A stretch of 61,613 nucleotides of DNA from Alkalihalobacillus sp. TS-13 (GCF_019720915.1 NZ_JAHKSI010000010.1:1-61613), one strand, 5' to 3'. Positions 9,592-21,587 are shown, counted from the stretch's first letter. The notes: a model not told the origin generated them from the letters alone. Program-made: numbers and translations.

Positions 9592-9623
9592 AAAAAAGGG
9601 TTGGCTCCATAGAGGGCCAACCC
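9592..9623 (-). terminator. abrB terminator
   Basis: Read on the minus strand, the stem GGGTTGGCC/GCCAACCC is followed by six T, 14 bases after the abrB stop. In the plus direction there is no T-run, so it serves abrB. Confidence 0.85.
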
Positions 9624-9636
9624 ATTCGTCATACGG

Positions 9637-9921
9637 TTATTTTGCTTTTGAAACGTAGTCGTCTAATTCTTTCATGATTTGCTCTGCACCTTCACGGCTT
9701 AGAATGATTCTTCCATCTGCAATTGAAAGGTTATCATCAGATACCTCTCCAGTAACTTGACAAGTCATGTTAGGCTTGTATTTTTTTAGGACAATACGGT
9801 CATCGTCAACATAGATTTCGAGAGCATCCTTTTCTGCGATACCAAGTGTACGACGAAGTTCAATCGGAATCACCACGCGACCTAATTCATCGACCTTACG
9901 AACAATACCTGTAGATTTCAT
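9637..9921 (-). CDS. abrB: Transition state regulator AbrB
   Basis: A 94-residue DNA-binding global regulator that represses post-exponential and sporulation genes during growth. The N-terminal swapped-hairpin (SpoVT-AbrB) domain is residues 1-53, with the hallmark STGIVRKVDELGRVVIP start and the LRRTLGI and LEIYVDDDRIVLKKY segments. The C-terminal multimerisation domain follows (54-94). A strong GGAGA site precedes the ATG. It is the only gene in the window on the minus strand, as in B. subtilis. Upstream lie a sigma-A promoter and Spo0A boxes. Confidence 0.97.
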   Translation of the reverse strand: MKSTGIVRKVDELGRVVIPIELRRTLGIAEKDALEIYVDDDRIVLKKYKPNMTCQVTGEVSDDNLSIADGRIILSREGAEQIMKELDDYVSKAK

Positions 9922-9974
9922 AATAATAAATCTCCTCTCTTGTTTTTCCTGTTTTTTGACCTGATTCTATGTTT

Positions 9975-9991
9975 ATCGCCATTATTCGACA
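9975..9991 (-). promoter_or_regulatory. Spo0A boxes downstream of the abrB start point
   Basis: On the minus strand TGTCGAA (9985-9991), then 3 bp, then TGGCGAT (9975-9981). This matches the arrangement of the two Spo0A boxes at B. subtilis abrB (TGTCGAA-3-TGACGAA), where Spo0A-phosphate represses transcription. The first box is perfect and the second has two changes. Confidence 0.8.
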
Positions 9992-10008
9992 AAAACTATT
10001 ATGCCCTA

Positions 10009-10037
10009 ATAATACCAGCGATTCCCAAACACGTCAA
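10009..10037 (-). promoter_or_regulatory. abrB sigma-A promoter
   Basis: On the minus strand TTGACG (10037-10032), 17 bp spacer, TATTAT (10014-10009). The start point would fall near 10002, just upstream of the Spo0A boxes. Confidence 0.75.
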
Positions 10038-10203
10038 TCATTTTCTTTAATGAAAATATTTGCAATTTCTGTAAACTAGATACAAACATTGTGCTGACGC
10101 TTATCTTGAAGTAACGAATGTTTGGGATTCCCAAATACAGAAGTCATTACCAGGAAAATTATACTAAAATTTTTTGATTACTAATAACCTAAAAGTATTA
10201 TAC

Positions 10204-10243
10204 TTCGACAGAAATTCGACATTGTTCGACGTTTTGTGTCGAA
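10204..10243. promoter_or_regulatory. Cluster of four Spo0A-box-like sites
   Basis: TTCGACA at 10204-10210 and 10215-10221, TTCGACG at 10225-10231 and TGTCGAA at 10237-10243. Three are perfect 7-mers of the Spo0A box, and centre-to-centre spacings are 11, 10 and 12 bp, so all lie on one face of the helix. The cluster is about 165 bp upstream of the abrB promoter and just upstream of a plus-strand promoter facing metG. Confidence 0.6.
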
Positions 10244-10260
10244 ATCTTATATTCAACTAC

Positions 10261-10289
10261 TTGAATGAACCCTGTACTTCAGGTATATT
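10261..10289 (+). promoter_or_regulatory. Candidate sigma-A promoter facing metG
   Basis: TTGAAT (10261-10266), 17 bp, TATATT (10284-10289). The transcript would start near 10296, immediately at a small hairpin (10297-10320, ACAGGA/TCCTGT), and have a leader of about 195 nt before metG. No T-box features were seen in that leader. Confidence 0.5.
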
Positions 10290-10396
10290 TTTTAAGAAAT
10301 ACAGGAATCCTGTAGTATTTACATATATTGTTTTCGTATCTCTGTGTCATTTTATGTCTAAGATAAGAAAAACTCTTTGATTAATGATAGAATTAA

Positions 10397-12457
<2,061 letters not shown>

Positions 12458-12543
12458 AAAATGTTTAAGCTAGGCTGTTTTCTAAAAGTTTGTGGTTAAT
12501 GACTGGTTTCATTTGATGTAAGAACGATGGAAGTCTGTAAGCA

Positions 12544-12652
12544 GTGGGAATATACGAGACTCCTGCGGGAACAGCGAGCCAGGCGAGACCCCGCAACGAG
12601 GTACGAGCGAGGAGGCTTGCGGATCGCCCGCGGAAAGCAAGTATATTCCCAC
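12544..12652 (+). repeat. Interspersed repeat, type B (copy B1)
   Basis: A 109-bp element with perfect 12-bp inverted ends (GTGGGAATATAC/GTATATTCCCAC). Inside are the CTCCTGCGGG, GAGCCAGGCGAGACCCCGC and CCCGCGGAAAGC blocks shared with type A, but the central region is the shorter AACGAGGTACGAGCGAGGAG version. It folds as one long hairpin. Related copies are at 22183-22294, 27592-27704 and 38741-38847. Confidence 0.8.
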
Positions 12653-12783
12653 GCCATTCCAATGGAATTGTGAAAAACAACAATCTTTACTAAAAGAGCC
12701 TTAATCTATAACATTTGTTTCAAAAGTTAAGTGAATTCACACACTCTTTAGGGAAAAGTAATCAATCTTTAGTTTGAAAAAGC

Positions 12784-12913
12784 TATAATTTTAGAAGAAT
12801 GACCAAAATCATGGCCATTGGACATTATGTTCAATTCTGTTTTTGCCACTCATTTTCAATGGAGGCAAATCCTAGAATGTTTAGTGGTGGTGGGGCTTGA
12901 CGGTCATTCTTCT
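12784..12913 (+). ncRNA. Candidate structured RNA between metG and tatD
   Basis: A TATAAT box at 12784-12789 precedes a segment whose ends form a perfect 12-bp stem (12793-12804 with 12902-12913). The stem encloses two hairpins: 12818-12834 (TTGGACA/TGTTCAA, loop TTA) and 12845-12888 (GCCACT/AGTGGT stacked on CATTTT/AGAATG). The closing stem is followed by TTTATTTAT. The fold is a three-way junction of about 121 nt. The -35 region is weak. It is not a family I recognise; a cis-acting leader cannot be excluded. Confidence 0.45.
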
Positions 12914-13086
12914 TTATTTATGTTCGACTTCTTCTTTATAACGATTTTCTTTTGTAATAAAACTGTAATCGGAATGACAAGTTATTGACTTAGCAATTCC
13001 TTTTATAAATGTGATAAACTAGGAAAGTGTTTCAGAGCCTAGGAGTTCTGAATTAGAAACTACAATCTTAGTAGGTGTTTGGAACT

Positions 13087-13857
13087 ATGTTATTTGATAC
13101 CCACGCTCATCTGAATGCTGTACAGTTCGATGAGGACCGAGAAGAAGTCATTCAACGTGCGCTTGACGAAGGTGTATCCCACATCGTTGTCGTCGGCTTT
13201 GACCGGGACACGATCAAAGGTGCCCTGGATTTAGCAGAAGGTTATGATTTCATCTATGCAGCGGTCGGTTGGCATCCGGTAGATGCAATCGATATGACAG
13301 AAGAAGATTTGAAGTGGATTGAAGAATTGGCTTCTCATCCGAAAGTAGTCGCCCTTGGTGAAATGGGTCTCGATTATCATTGGGATAAGTCACCGAAGGA
13401 TATTCAGAAGGATGTATTCCGAAAGCAGATTCAACTTGCTAAAAAAGTAGATCTACCGATTGTCATCCATAATAGAGAAGCGACAGAGGATGTTGTAAGA
13501 ATATTAGAAGAAGAAAATGCCGAAGAAGTCGGAGGCATCATGCATTGTTACAGTGGCAGTCTTGAAATCGCAAAAAGATGTATGGATATGAATTTTTACA
13601 TATCATTCGGTGGACCAGTCACTTTCAAGAATGCTAAGAAACCGAAAGAAGTAGCCGTTGAAATTCCGATGGATCGCATTTTGATTGAAACGGATTGTCC
13701 GTTTTTAAGTCCGCATCCCTTAAGAGGAAAACGTAACGAATCCTCTTATGTCAAATATGTAGCAGAACAAATCGCTGATTTAAAAGGTATGTCTGTAGAA
13801 GAATTCGCGCAAAAAACTTCCGACAACGCATTTCGCTTATTCGGCATCAGTCGCTGA
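13087..13857 (+). CDS. tatD: TatD family metal-dependent hydrolase (YabD)
   Basis: A 256-residue TIM-barrel metallohydrolase of the TatD DNase family, predicted to act on DNA or small substrates with two divalent metals. Ligand motifs: HAHLN near the N terminus, GEMGLDYHW near 95, IHNR near 130, MHCYSG near 153 and ETDCPF near 204. The start at 13087 is preferred: it aligns with family N termini (MLFDTHAHLN) and has AGGTG 9 bases upstream. A GTG at 13075 would add four residues. Confidence 0.93.
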   Translation: MLFDTHAHLNAVQFDEDREEVIQRALDEGVSHIVVVGFDRDTIKGALDLAEGYDFIYAAVGWHPVDAIDMTEEDLKWIEELASHPKVVALGEMGLDYHWDKSPKDIQKDVFRKQIQLAKKVDLPIVIHNREATEDVVRILEEENAEEVGGIMHCYSGSLEIAKRCMDMNFYISFGGPVTFKNAKKPKEVAVEIPMDRILIETDCPFLSPHPLRGKRNESSYVKYVAEQIADLKGMSVEEFAQKTSDNAFRLFGISR

Positions 13858-14063
13858 AGAGTAATGTCGAAGTTTAAGAAAATACAAGAGATCACGCGAA
13901 ATTCTACAAAGTTCAGTGATAACTGAACAAAAAATGTCGAGCAGTTTTTCTTTCTTTTTGGAGATTTCCCTTGCATAATGGGGACCAAGTGCGAAAGGAG
14001 GGAATGTTTGGCAGCGGGGCAACAGGTGTTGAAAACTAGAATACGTGAAGGAGGGGTCGGAAC

Positions 14064-15260
14064 ATGACTCACCTGAAAACTGTTTTGACCAGATGGTTTA
14101 CGGGAAAGTGGCTTCTGGTATCAATTGCAGGACTTCTTGTTTTAGGGACGGCCGTCAGTGTCGGAGCTTATGAACTGACAAAAAAGACGGTGACGATCTC
14201 CATTGACGGGAAGGATCAGACGGTGCAAACTCATGCCGATACCGTTAAGGGGTTATTGAAAGAAAATGATATAGGCGTCGGTGCACATGACAAAGTGGAC
14301 CCAGGGTTGAATTCGAAAATCAAAGATCAGATGAAGATCACATGGATCCAATCTCATCAAGTTAAATTGAATCTTGATGGCGAAGAGAAAAAAGTATGGA
14401 CGACAGCAGATACTGTAAAAGAATTGCTAGAGTCAGAAAAGATAGAAGTCGGGGAGCATGACAAACTCACACCTGACATGAATGCGAACATCTCAGATGG
14501 CATGGCTGTCAATCTTGAAAAGGCCTTCAAAGTCAAACTGAATGATGGTGGCAAAGAAAAAGATGTTTGGACCACTTCGATTACCGTCGCTGACCTTTTA
14601 AAACAAAATAAGATCCAACTGGATGAAATGGATCGTGTAGAACCTGGAAAAGATGCCCTTGTTAAAAAGGGAGCACAGGTTAAAGTCACTCGAGTAGAAA
14701 AGGTCACCGATGTAGTGGAAGAATCAGTTGACTTTGCGGTCGTTAAGCGTAAGGATAGCGATCTTGCAAAAGGGAAAGAGAAAGTCGTTTCTGATGGTAA
14801 AAAAGGTAAGGTCGAGAAACATTACGAAGTTGTCATGGAAAATGGAAAAGAAGTTTCCAGAAAGCTTGTGAAAACAGAAAAAGTTTCTGACAGTAAGGAT
14901 AAGATTGTAGCTGTTGGAACAAAAGTACAGACACAAACAGTATCCCGTAGTAAATCATCAGAGCCTTCAGGTCGTGAATTCTACGTTTCAAGTACTGCAT
15001 ATACAGCGAATTGTGCAGGATGCTCTGGAATTACGGCAACAGGGTACAACCTGAAGGAAAACCCGAATGCTAAAGTCATTGCGGTGGACCCAAGCGTCAT
15101 ACCACTCGGCAGTAAGGTATGGGTTGAGGGTTATGGTTACGCAACGGCTCTAGATACAGGCGGAGCAATCAACGGTAAAAAAATCGATGTCTTCTTCAGC
15201 AGTCAGTCGGCAGCTACTAGCTGGGGTAGAAAGACAGTCCGTATTAAAATAATCGATTGA
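14064..15260 (+). CDS. yabE: Cell-wall-binding protein YabE (DUF348/G5/3D domains)
   Basis: A 398-residue exported muralytic-type protein resembling the actinobacterial resuscitation factor RpfB. An N-terminal membrane anchor (about 16-37) is followed by three DUF348 repeats (about 40-85, 95-140, 155-195; each with KDVWTTA/TVKELL-like repeats) and a G5 domain (about 200-285). The C-terminal 3D domain (about 305-398) has catalytic-type aspartates in VDPSVIPLGS, LDTGG and KIDVFF. It probably acts on peptidoglycan. An AAGGAGGGG site lies before the ATG. A terminator follows; rnmV comes after it. Confidence 0.93.
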   Translation: MTHLKTVLTRWFTGKWLLVSIAGLLVLGTAVSVGAYELTKKTVTISIDGKDQTVQTHADTVKGLLKENDIGVGAHDKVDPGLNSKIKDQMKITWIQSHQVKLNLDGEEKKVWTTADTVKELLESEKIEVGEHDKLTPDMNANISDGMAVNLEKAFKVKLNDGGKEKDVWTTSITVADLLKQNKIQLDEMDRVEPGKDALVKKGAQVKVTRVEKVTDVVEESVDFAVVKRKDSDLAKGKEKVVSDGKKGKVEKHYEVVMENGKEVSRKLVKTEKVSDSKDKIVAVGTKVQTQTVSRSKSSEPSGREFYVSSTAYTANCAGCSGITATGYNLKENPNAKVIAVDPSVIPLGSKVWVEGYGYATALDTGGAINGKKIDVFFSSQSAATSWGRKTVRIKIID

Positions 15261-15267
15261 TAAATGC

Positions 15268-15312
15268 AAGGAGTTGACTCAAACGCAATGAGTCGGCTCC
15301 TTTTCTATTTTT
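15268..15312 (+). terminator. yabE terminator
   Basis: A long stem AAGGAGTTGACTCA/TGAGTCGGCTCCTT with loop AACGCAA is followed by T-rich sequence. Confidence 0.9.
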
Positions 15313-15455
15313 ACGGATTACATAAACTCTACCCGCTTTATAGAATTTATAACCTTTATCTATCGGATTAAGATAGGGTATACTGAGTAAATAATTGCTT
15401 TTACTAATTAGACGATTTTGTTACAAAAAGGTTTCAAATTTTTCGGAGGTTTTTC

Positions 15456-16891
<1,436 letters not shown>

Positions 16892-16935
16892 CTTTCCTGG
16901 GATCATAATGTATAAGTTCATAGAGCCATAATGAC

Positions 16936-16967
16936 AAGGGGTGGCCACAAGCGTCAGCCCTTTTTTT
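16936..16967 (+). terminator. Terminator after rsmA
   Basis: An imperfect stem AAGGGGTGG/TCAGCCCTT is followed by seven T. Confidence 0.55.
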
Positions 16968-17180
16968 GTGAGCTGATACATCAATGCCTCGTCATCGGTT
17001 GCTTTTTCTTTATCATTTTTCTGCGTGTGTGTACATAAGTTAGAAGGGTAACGTAATTTTCTTTTTTCATAAGAATTCACTTTTTTTCAGTGCAACCATT
17101 TCCCAGTCCCAAAAGGGCTTATGCTGGTTGCTTTGTAATTTGACACTCAAATAACCACTTTCGCCCGAGGGGGAAATTGT

Positions 17181-18080
17181 ATGACGATACAAAAAGGGGA
17201 TATCGTTGGGAGACGCTCATATCAGTGCGATCTTTTATTCCGTGTAGTAAAAATATCTGAAGATGAAAGCATTGTAGAGCTTGCAGGGGAAGATATGAGG
17301 TTGATTGCTGATGCCCCTTTGGATGATCTGGTGATAATGAACCGGGATGAGCAACAGCAAATTAAAAAGAAGATTATTGAGAAAGAAAAGTCCTCTTTCC
17401 GGTTGTTTAGACAGGATTATCAACTGCTGCGGCATAAGATGGAGTATTCCGCCACTGGTGGTTATGATAAGAACAACTCGTATTTCAAGCTTCCGGGAAA
17501 AGTTCTTCATGTCGATGGTGACCCTTACTATCTGAATAAATGTCTAGAACTTTATAAAAAGTTGAACGTACCTGTGTACGGCATTCATATGAAGGAATCT
17601 GAAATGCCTGAAAAAGTACCAGCACTTCTTGAAGAGGTTGCACCGGACATTTTGGTTATCACTGGCCATGATGCTTACTCAAGCTCTAAAGGTGAAAAGA
17701 ATGACCTACAGGCTTACAGAAATTCCAAATATTTTGTCCGCACAGTAAAAGATGCTAGGAAGAAAAATCCCAATCTCGACCAATTGATGATTTTTGCGGG
17801 AGCGTGTCAGTCCCATTTCGAGTCGTTGATCCGAGCAGGAGCGAATTTTGCCAGTTCACCTGCACGCGTGAATATCCATGCCTTAGATCCAGTTTATATT
17901 GTGTCGAAAGTAAGCTTCACTTCCTTCGTAGACCGGATCAATGTATGGGAGGTTTTACGGAATACTATTACAGGAGATGACGGTCTCGGAGGTGTTGAGA
18001 CAACAGGTTTTTTGAGAACAGGGATGCCGATCAAGAGCCAAGAAAACAGCAACAGCCAGTCCACTACTGCGGAGGTATAG
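17181..18080 (+). CDS. yabG: Sporulation-specific protease YabG
   Basis: A 299-residue cysteine-type protease of family U57/C-like YabG, which in B. subtilis is made in the mother cell under sigma-K and trims coat proteins before Tgl cross-links them. Conserved segments: QKGDIVGRRSY at the N terminus (SH3-like), VLHVDGDPYYL near 112, ILVITGHDAY near 156-165 with the candidate catalytic His, and FAGACQSHFESL near 210 with the candidate Cys. A GAGGGGG site precedes the ATG. No clear sigma-K -10 could be assigned. Confidence 0.93.
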   Translation: MTIQKGDIVGRRSYQCDLLFRVVKISEDESIVELAGEDMRLIADAPLDDLVIMNRDEQQQIKKKIIEKEKSSFRLFRQDYQLLRHKMEYSATGGYDKNNSYFKLPGKVLHVDGDPYYLNKCLELYKKLNVPVYGIHMKESEMPEKVPALLEEVAPDILVITGHDAYSSSKGEKNDLQAYRNSKYFVRTVKDARKKNPNLDQLMIFAGACQSHFESLIRAGANFASSPARVNIHALDPVYIVSKVSFTSFVDRINVWEVLRNTITGDDGLGGVETTGFLRTGMPIKSQENSNSQSTTAEV

Positions 18081-18228
18081 TGGACCAAGCTGGCATCCAA
18101 AGATTATTCGACAAAACTTCATCATCCTGCTGCTTCCTTTTTCCCGCTCCATAATTTTGTACAAGTCCACATAATATGCAAAATTTAAGGCAAACTAGGA
18201 AAAGATTGAAAAAATATACGTATTACCG

Positions 18229-18258
18229 TTGACAAGGATAAAGGAGGATTGCTATAAT
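18229..18258 (+). promoter_or_regulatory. veg promoter 1 (sigma-A)
   Basis: TTGACA (18229-18234), 18 bp, TATAAT (18253-18258): consensus hexamers, the upstream one of a tandem pair. Confidence 0.8.
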
Positions 18259-18270
18259 TTTAGTTTTATT

Positions 18271-18300
18271 TTGACAAAATGCATCAAATGATGTTATAAT
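18271..18300 (+). promoter_or_regulatory. veg promoter 2 (sigma-A)
   Basis: TTGACA (18271-18276), 18 bp, TATAAT (18295-18300). It lies 42 bp downstream of the first with the same hexamers and spacing. A start near 18307 leaves a leader of about 15 nt, so the GTGAGGTG site would sit at the mRNA 5' end. Confidence 0.85.
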
Positions 18301-18322
18301 TTGTCTAAGTGAGGTGTAGTAA

Positions 18323-18592
18323 ATGGGTAAAACAATTCCTGATATAAAGCGCGTGTTAGAAGGGCAAGTAGGTAAACGTCTTACGCTTAAAGCAAACGGG
18401 GGACGACGTAAAACCATCGAACGAAGCGGCACCTTAGAAGAAACGTATCCGGCGGTCTTCATCGTAAAACTTGATCAGGATACAAACGCATTTGAAAGAG
18501 TATCATACAGCTATGCTGATGTATTGACTGAAACCGTTGAACTTACATTTGATGAGGATACAGCGAGTGGAATGATGGTAAGTGGGCAGTAG
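18323..18592 (+). CDS. veg: Veg protein, biofilm formation stimulator
   Basis: An 89-residue small cytosolic protein of the Veg family (DUF1021). In B. subtilis it is very highly expressed in vegetative cells and promotes biofilm gene expression by opposing SinR. The conserved core is [19 protein letters not shown] (23-41), followed by [12 protein letters not shown] and [14 protein letters not shown]. Slightly longer than B. subtilis Veg (86). It is driven by two consensus promoters just upstream, consistent with high expression. A terminator overlaps its stop codon. Confidence 0.97.
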   Translation: MGKTIPDIKRVLEGQVGKRLTLKANGGRRKTIERSGTLEETYPAVFIVKLDQDTNAFERVSYSYADVLTETVELTFDEDTASGMMVSGQ

Positions 18593-18617
18593 GCATTCAT
18601 GTCTAACTGCTTTTTTA
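18586..18617 (+). terminator. veg terminator
   Basis: A hairpin GCAGT-AGGCA...TGTCT-AACTGC that includes the veg stop codon, followed by six T. Confidence 0.7.
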
Positions 18618-18702
18618 CTTGGCGCTGGATTTAATTTGATGTTGAAATATAGAGACGTTAAATTTGCCGAATGATAACGGCAAAGTGCAGCCATTATTAA
18701 TA

Positions 18703-18825
18703 CGAAATTGGCGACACTCCTACGGGAAAAGCGATCCCAGGCAAGTCCATGCAGTGAGGATGCAGAGAAGTGATGTCTAGCTTCATCGCCTAACCACTTG
18801 GCACACTTCACTCCTCCAGTGTCTT
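18703..18825 (+). repeat. Degenerate, 3'-truncated type A repeat (copy A3)
   Basis: It begins CGAAATTGGCGACACTCCTA and continues with recognisable but mutated type A blocks (AGAGAAGTGATGTCTAGCTT, ACCACTTGGCACACTTCACT), then stops before the CCCGCGG end block. An old, decayed copy between veg and sspF. Confidence 0.65.
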
Positions 18826-18959
18826 TTACTTTTTTGTTTATTATGCGAAGAAATTATTGAAATTTAGGATACATAAGGAAATAATAAATCCTTTCCGGTG
18901 GCCTAATACTAATCATACACGTAGTAGTGATTAAGTATTTGAAAGGGGCTGCTAGCATT

Positions 18960-19130
18960 ATGGGCAGAAGACGCGGCATGATGTCAGAGCAATTAAAAGA
19001 AGAAATTGCAAAAGAATTAGGCTTCTATGATACCGTGCAAAAAGAAGGCTGGGGAGCAATCCGATCAAAAGACGCTGGAAACATGGTAAGACGTGCAATT
19101 GAAAAAGCACAAGAACAAATGACGAAATAA
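18960..19130 (+). CDS. sspF: Small acid-soluble spore protein SspF (alpha/beta-type SASP-like)
   Basis: A 56-residue minor alpha/beta-type SASP that coats DNA in the dormant spore and protects it from UV and chemicals. The GRRRGMMS N terminus, [15 protein letters not shown] and the SASP DNA-binding segment [15 protein letters not shown] are conserved. The start at 18960 gives family length and has AAAGGGG 11 bases upstream; an upstream in-frame ATG at 18927 lies before that site. AATACTA at 18905-18911 resembles a sigma-G -10, but no good -35 was found. A strong terminator follows. Confidence 0.95.
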   Translation: MGRRRGMMSEQLKEEIAKELGFYDTVQKEGWGAIRSKDAGNMVRRAIEKAQEQMTK

Positions 19131-19142
19131 CTACTACGTTTT

Positions 19143-19177
19143 GGGGCGGACTCTTTAATTGAGCCGCCCTTTTTTTA
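19143..19177 (+). terminator. sspF terminator
   Basis: The stem GGGCGGACTC/GAGCCGCCC with loop TTTAATT is followed by seven T. Confidence 0.9.
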
Positions 19178-19407
19178 TAGGCTCTCTCATGATTTATTCA
19201 AAGAGAAATTTTTTTAAGCGATATTTGCAGTACTCCTGTTGGAAAAGTGTGTCACGGGAGAGGAAATCACCTCAGTAAAAATAATAAACCATTAAAGGCT
19301 GGTTCAAGATGTAAACACTTTTCCGATTTAAGATTTGCAAGAAGAGCGTTGAAAATACATAATTGAAGTTGATATAGTCGGTTTTAGAAAATAAGTAGGT
19401 GATTTTA

Positions 19408-20268
19408 ATGAAAATATCAGTTAAGGCCCCAGCTAAAATTAATTTGTCGTTGGATGTCCTACATAAAAGGAAAGATGGTTATCACGAAGTTGAAATGGTC
19501 ATGACGACCATCGACCTTGCTGATCGTATTGAATTGACGTCTATAGATCAGAATGAAATTACAATCGACTCTACAGGTGGATATGTTCCTTTTGATGAGC
19601 GTAACCTGGCATACCAGGCGGCTGATTTGATAAAGAAAAAATTCAATCGCCGTGAAGGGGTGCGGATATCCATCGATAAACAGATTCCTGTATCGGCTGG
19701 TTTGGCAGGAGGAAGCAGTGACGCAGCAGCTACTCTGAAGGGTTTAAACCAGTTATGGGATTTGGGACTTTCTACAAAAGAACTGGCGACACTTGGAGCA
19801 GAAATCGGTTCAGATGTATCCTTTTGTGTGTATGGCAGTACTGCCCTTGCCTCAGGACGAGGAGAAATCATCCGTCAGATTCCCTCACCACCCCCATGTT
19901 GGGTCGTATTGGCGAAACCATCCATTGGTGTCTCGACAGCAGATGTGTACCGTATGTTGAAGATCGATGATGTCGAACATCCTGATACCCAAGCGATGCT
20001 AAAGGCGATCGAGGAAAAGGACTATGATAAAATTTGTGCGTCATTAGGAAATGTATTGGAATCCGTAACACTAGAACAGCATCAGGAAGTTCGTCACATA
20101 AAAGAACAAATGCAGCGTCTTGGTGCCGAGGGGGTATTGATGAGCGGAAGCGGCCCGACAGTTTTCGGATTGACAATCTATGAATCCAGAGCTCAGAGGA
20201 TCTATAACGGCCTCCGAGGTTTTTGCAATGAAGTCTATATGGTGCGGATGCTCGGTGATGCAGAATAG
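19408..20268 (+). CDS. ispE: 4-diphosphocytidyl-2-C-methyl-D-erythritol kinase
   Basis: A 286-residue GHMP kinase that phosphorylates CDP-methylerythritol in the non-mevalonate isoprenoid pathway. [12 protein letters not shown] at the N terminus carries the substrate-binding Lys. The glycine-rich ATP loop [15 protein letters not shown] lies near 92-106 and the third GHMP motif [11 protein letters not shown] near 240-250. The ATG at 19408 is preferred over a GTG three codons upstream because AGGTGA sits 6 bases before it. It heads the ispE-purR-ridA group. Confidence 0.96.
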   Translation: MKISVKAPAKINLSLDVLHKRKDGYHEVEMVMTTIDLADRIELTSIDQNEITIDSTGGYVPFDERNLAYQAADLIKKKFNRREGVRISIDKQIPVSAGLAGGSSDAAATLKGLNQLWDLGLSTKELATLGAEIGSDVSFCVYGSTALASGRGEIIRQIPSPPPCWVVLAKPSIGVSTADVYRMLKIDDVEHPDTQAMLKAIEEKDYDKICASLGNVLESVTLEQHQEVRHIKEQMQRLGAEGVLMSGSGPTVFGLTIYESRAQRIYNGLRGFCNEVYMVRMLGDAE

Positions 20269-20336
20269 CAGGTTGAAAAAACACGTACAAAAGTGGTATA
20301 TTAACCTTAAAATATTCGGTTTTGGAGGAATCAAGC

Positions 20337-21173
20337 ATGAAATTAAAGCGGAGCGGAAGGCTTGTGGATTTAACGAGATATCTCCTCCAGCATCCCCACC
20401 AACTCATATCTCTATCATTTTTCAGTGAACGCTATGGAGCAGCGAAATCTTCCATAAGTGAAGACTTGTTGATCATAAAAGAAAACTTCGAAGGGCAAGG
20501 TGCTGGCTTGCTCGTCACCGTTCCAGGTGCAGCAGGAGGTGTGCGGTACATCCCTCGCGTATCAAAACAAGAAGCTAGTGAAGTTATCGAGGAGCTTAAG
20601 GAATTACTAAGTTCTTCTGAACGGGTGTTACCTGGCGGATACCTTTATATGACAGATATCATCGGCAATCCTTCGATTATCGATAAAGTCGGAAGGATGT
20701 TCGCATCAGTTTTTGCAGGACGAAATATCGATGTCGTGATGACGGTAGCCACTAAAGGCATTCCCTTAGCGTATGCCGTAGCATCGTATCTCAATGTCCC
20801 GGTCGTTATTGTCAGGAGCAACAGCCGTGTGACAGAAGGATCTACTATGAGCATCAATTATGTCTCCGGCTCGACGAAACGGATCCAAACCATGGCTTTA
20901 GCGAAAAGAAGTCTGCAATCCGGTTCGAACGTACTGATTGTAGATGACTTCATGAAAGCGGGGGGAACGATCAAAGGAATGATGGATCTGCTGCAGGAAT
21001 TTGAAGCAAATATGGTCGGGATCGGTGTCCTAGTCGAGTCCGAAGAAGTCCAAGAAAGGCTTGTTGATGATTACATTTCTGTCGCAAGACTTTCACATGT
21101 GGATACCAGAGAGAAGAAGATACAAGTTGAAGCAGGAAATTATTTAGATCGAATGGAGGATGATCAATCTTGA
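20337..21173 (+). CDS. purR: Purine operon repressor PurR
   Basis: A 278-residue PRPP-responsive repressor of purine synthesis and transport genes. Residues 1-70 form the winged-helix DNA-binding domain ([19 protein letters not shown]). The rest is a phosphoribosyltransferase-fold effector domain with the PRPP loop [13 protein letters not shown] at 199-211. The start at 20337 follows TTTGGAGG by 7 bases. Its end overlaps the ridA start by 4 bp, so purR and ridA are coupled. Confidence 0.97.
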   Translation: MKLKRSGRLVDLTRYLLQHPHQLISLSFFSERYGAAKSSISEDLLIIKENFEGQGAGLLVTVPGAAGGVRYIPRVSKQEASEVIEELKELLSSSERVLPGGYLYMTDIIGNPSIIDKVGRMFASVFAGRNIDVVMTVATKGIPLAYAVASYLNVPVVIVRSNSRVTEGSTMSINYVSGSTKRIQTMALAKRSLQSGSNVLIVDDFMKAGGTIKGMMDLLQEFEANMVGIGVLVESEEVQERLVDDYISVARLSHVDTREKKIQVEAGNYLDRMEDDQS

Positions 21174-21544
21174 AACTGATTCACACATCCAATGCACCGG
21201 AAGCGATAGGTCCCTATTCCCAGGGTGTTATCGTGAACAATATGTTCTACAGTTCGGGGCAGATTGCATTAACTGCAGAGGGGAACCTTGCTGGAGATGA
21301 TGTTGCAACTCAAACCCATCAAGTCTTTGCAAATTTGAAAGCTGTATTAGAAGAGGCAGGCGCGTCATTGGATACTGTCATTAAAACCACGGTCTTTCTT
21401 AAAGACATGGGCGATTTCCCTGAGGTCAATGAGATATACGGCGGTTACTTTGAAACACACAAGCCTGCTCGATCTTGTGTTGAGGTATCGAAGCTTCCAA
21501 AAGACGTTAAAATCGAAATAGAAGTAATCGCACTTGTAAAATGA
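21170..21544 (+). CDS. ridA: RidA family reactive intermediate deaminase (YabJ)
   Basis: A 124-residue YjgF/YER057c/UK114 family protein that hydrolyses reactive enamine/imine intermediates from PLP enzymes; in B. subtilis yabJ affects purine regulation. Family signatures: [11 protein letters not shown] near the N terminus, YSSGQIAL, the catalytic Arg in [14 protein letters not shown] (near 104) and a C-terminal EIEVIAL. The start is a TTG overlapping the purR stop, with GGAGG 10 bases upstream. A strong terminator follows. Confidence 0.95.
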   Translation: MKLIHTSNAPEAIGPYSQGVIVNNMFYSSGQIALTAEGNLAGDDVATQTHQVFANLKAVLEEAGASLDTVIKTTVFLKDMGDFPEVNEIYGGYFETHKPARSCVEVSKLPKDVKIEIEVIALVK

Positions 21545-21554
21545 TCTGGGATAG

Positions 21555-21587
21555 ACCCTGCCGCAGTTTTGCGGCAGGGTTTTTTTG
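21555..21587 (+). terminator. ridA terminator
   Basis: A perfect stem ACCCTGCCGC/GCGGCAGGGT with a short AGTTTT loop is followed by seven T. Confidence 0.95.

Noticed and set aside
10174-10380. Plus-strand frame of 68 codons in the abrB-metG interval
   Set aside because: It covers the Spo0A-box cluster and candidate promoter, has no ribosome binding site and an AT-driven composition.
12877-12900. Very short frame (seven codons) inside the metG-tatD RNA candidate
   Set aside because: Spacing from the GGAGG-like word is poor and the bases are better explained by the 3' arm of a stem.
12985-13020. TTGACT followed by TATAAA/GATAAA as a tatD promoter
   Set aside because: Spacings are 13 or 22 bp, outside the workable range.
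19225-19265. Possible further interspersed-repeat fragment (ACTCCTGTTGGAAAAGTG)
   Set aside because: Only one block resembles the family; too short and decayed to claim.
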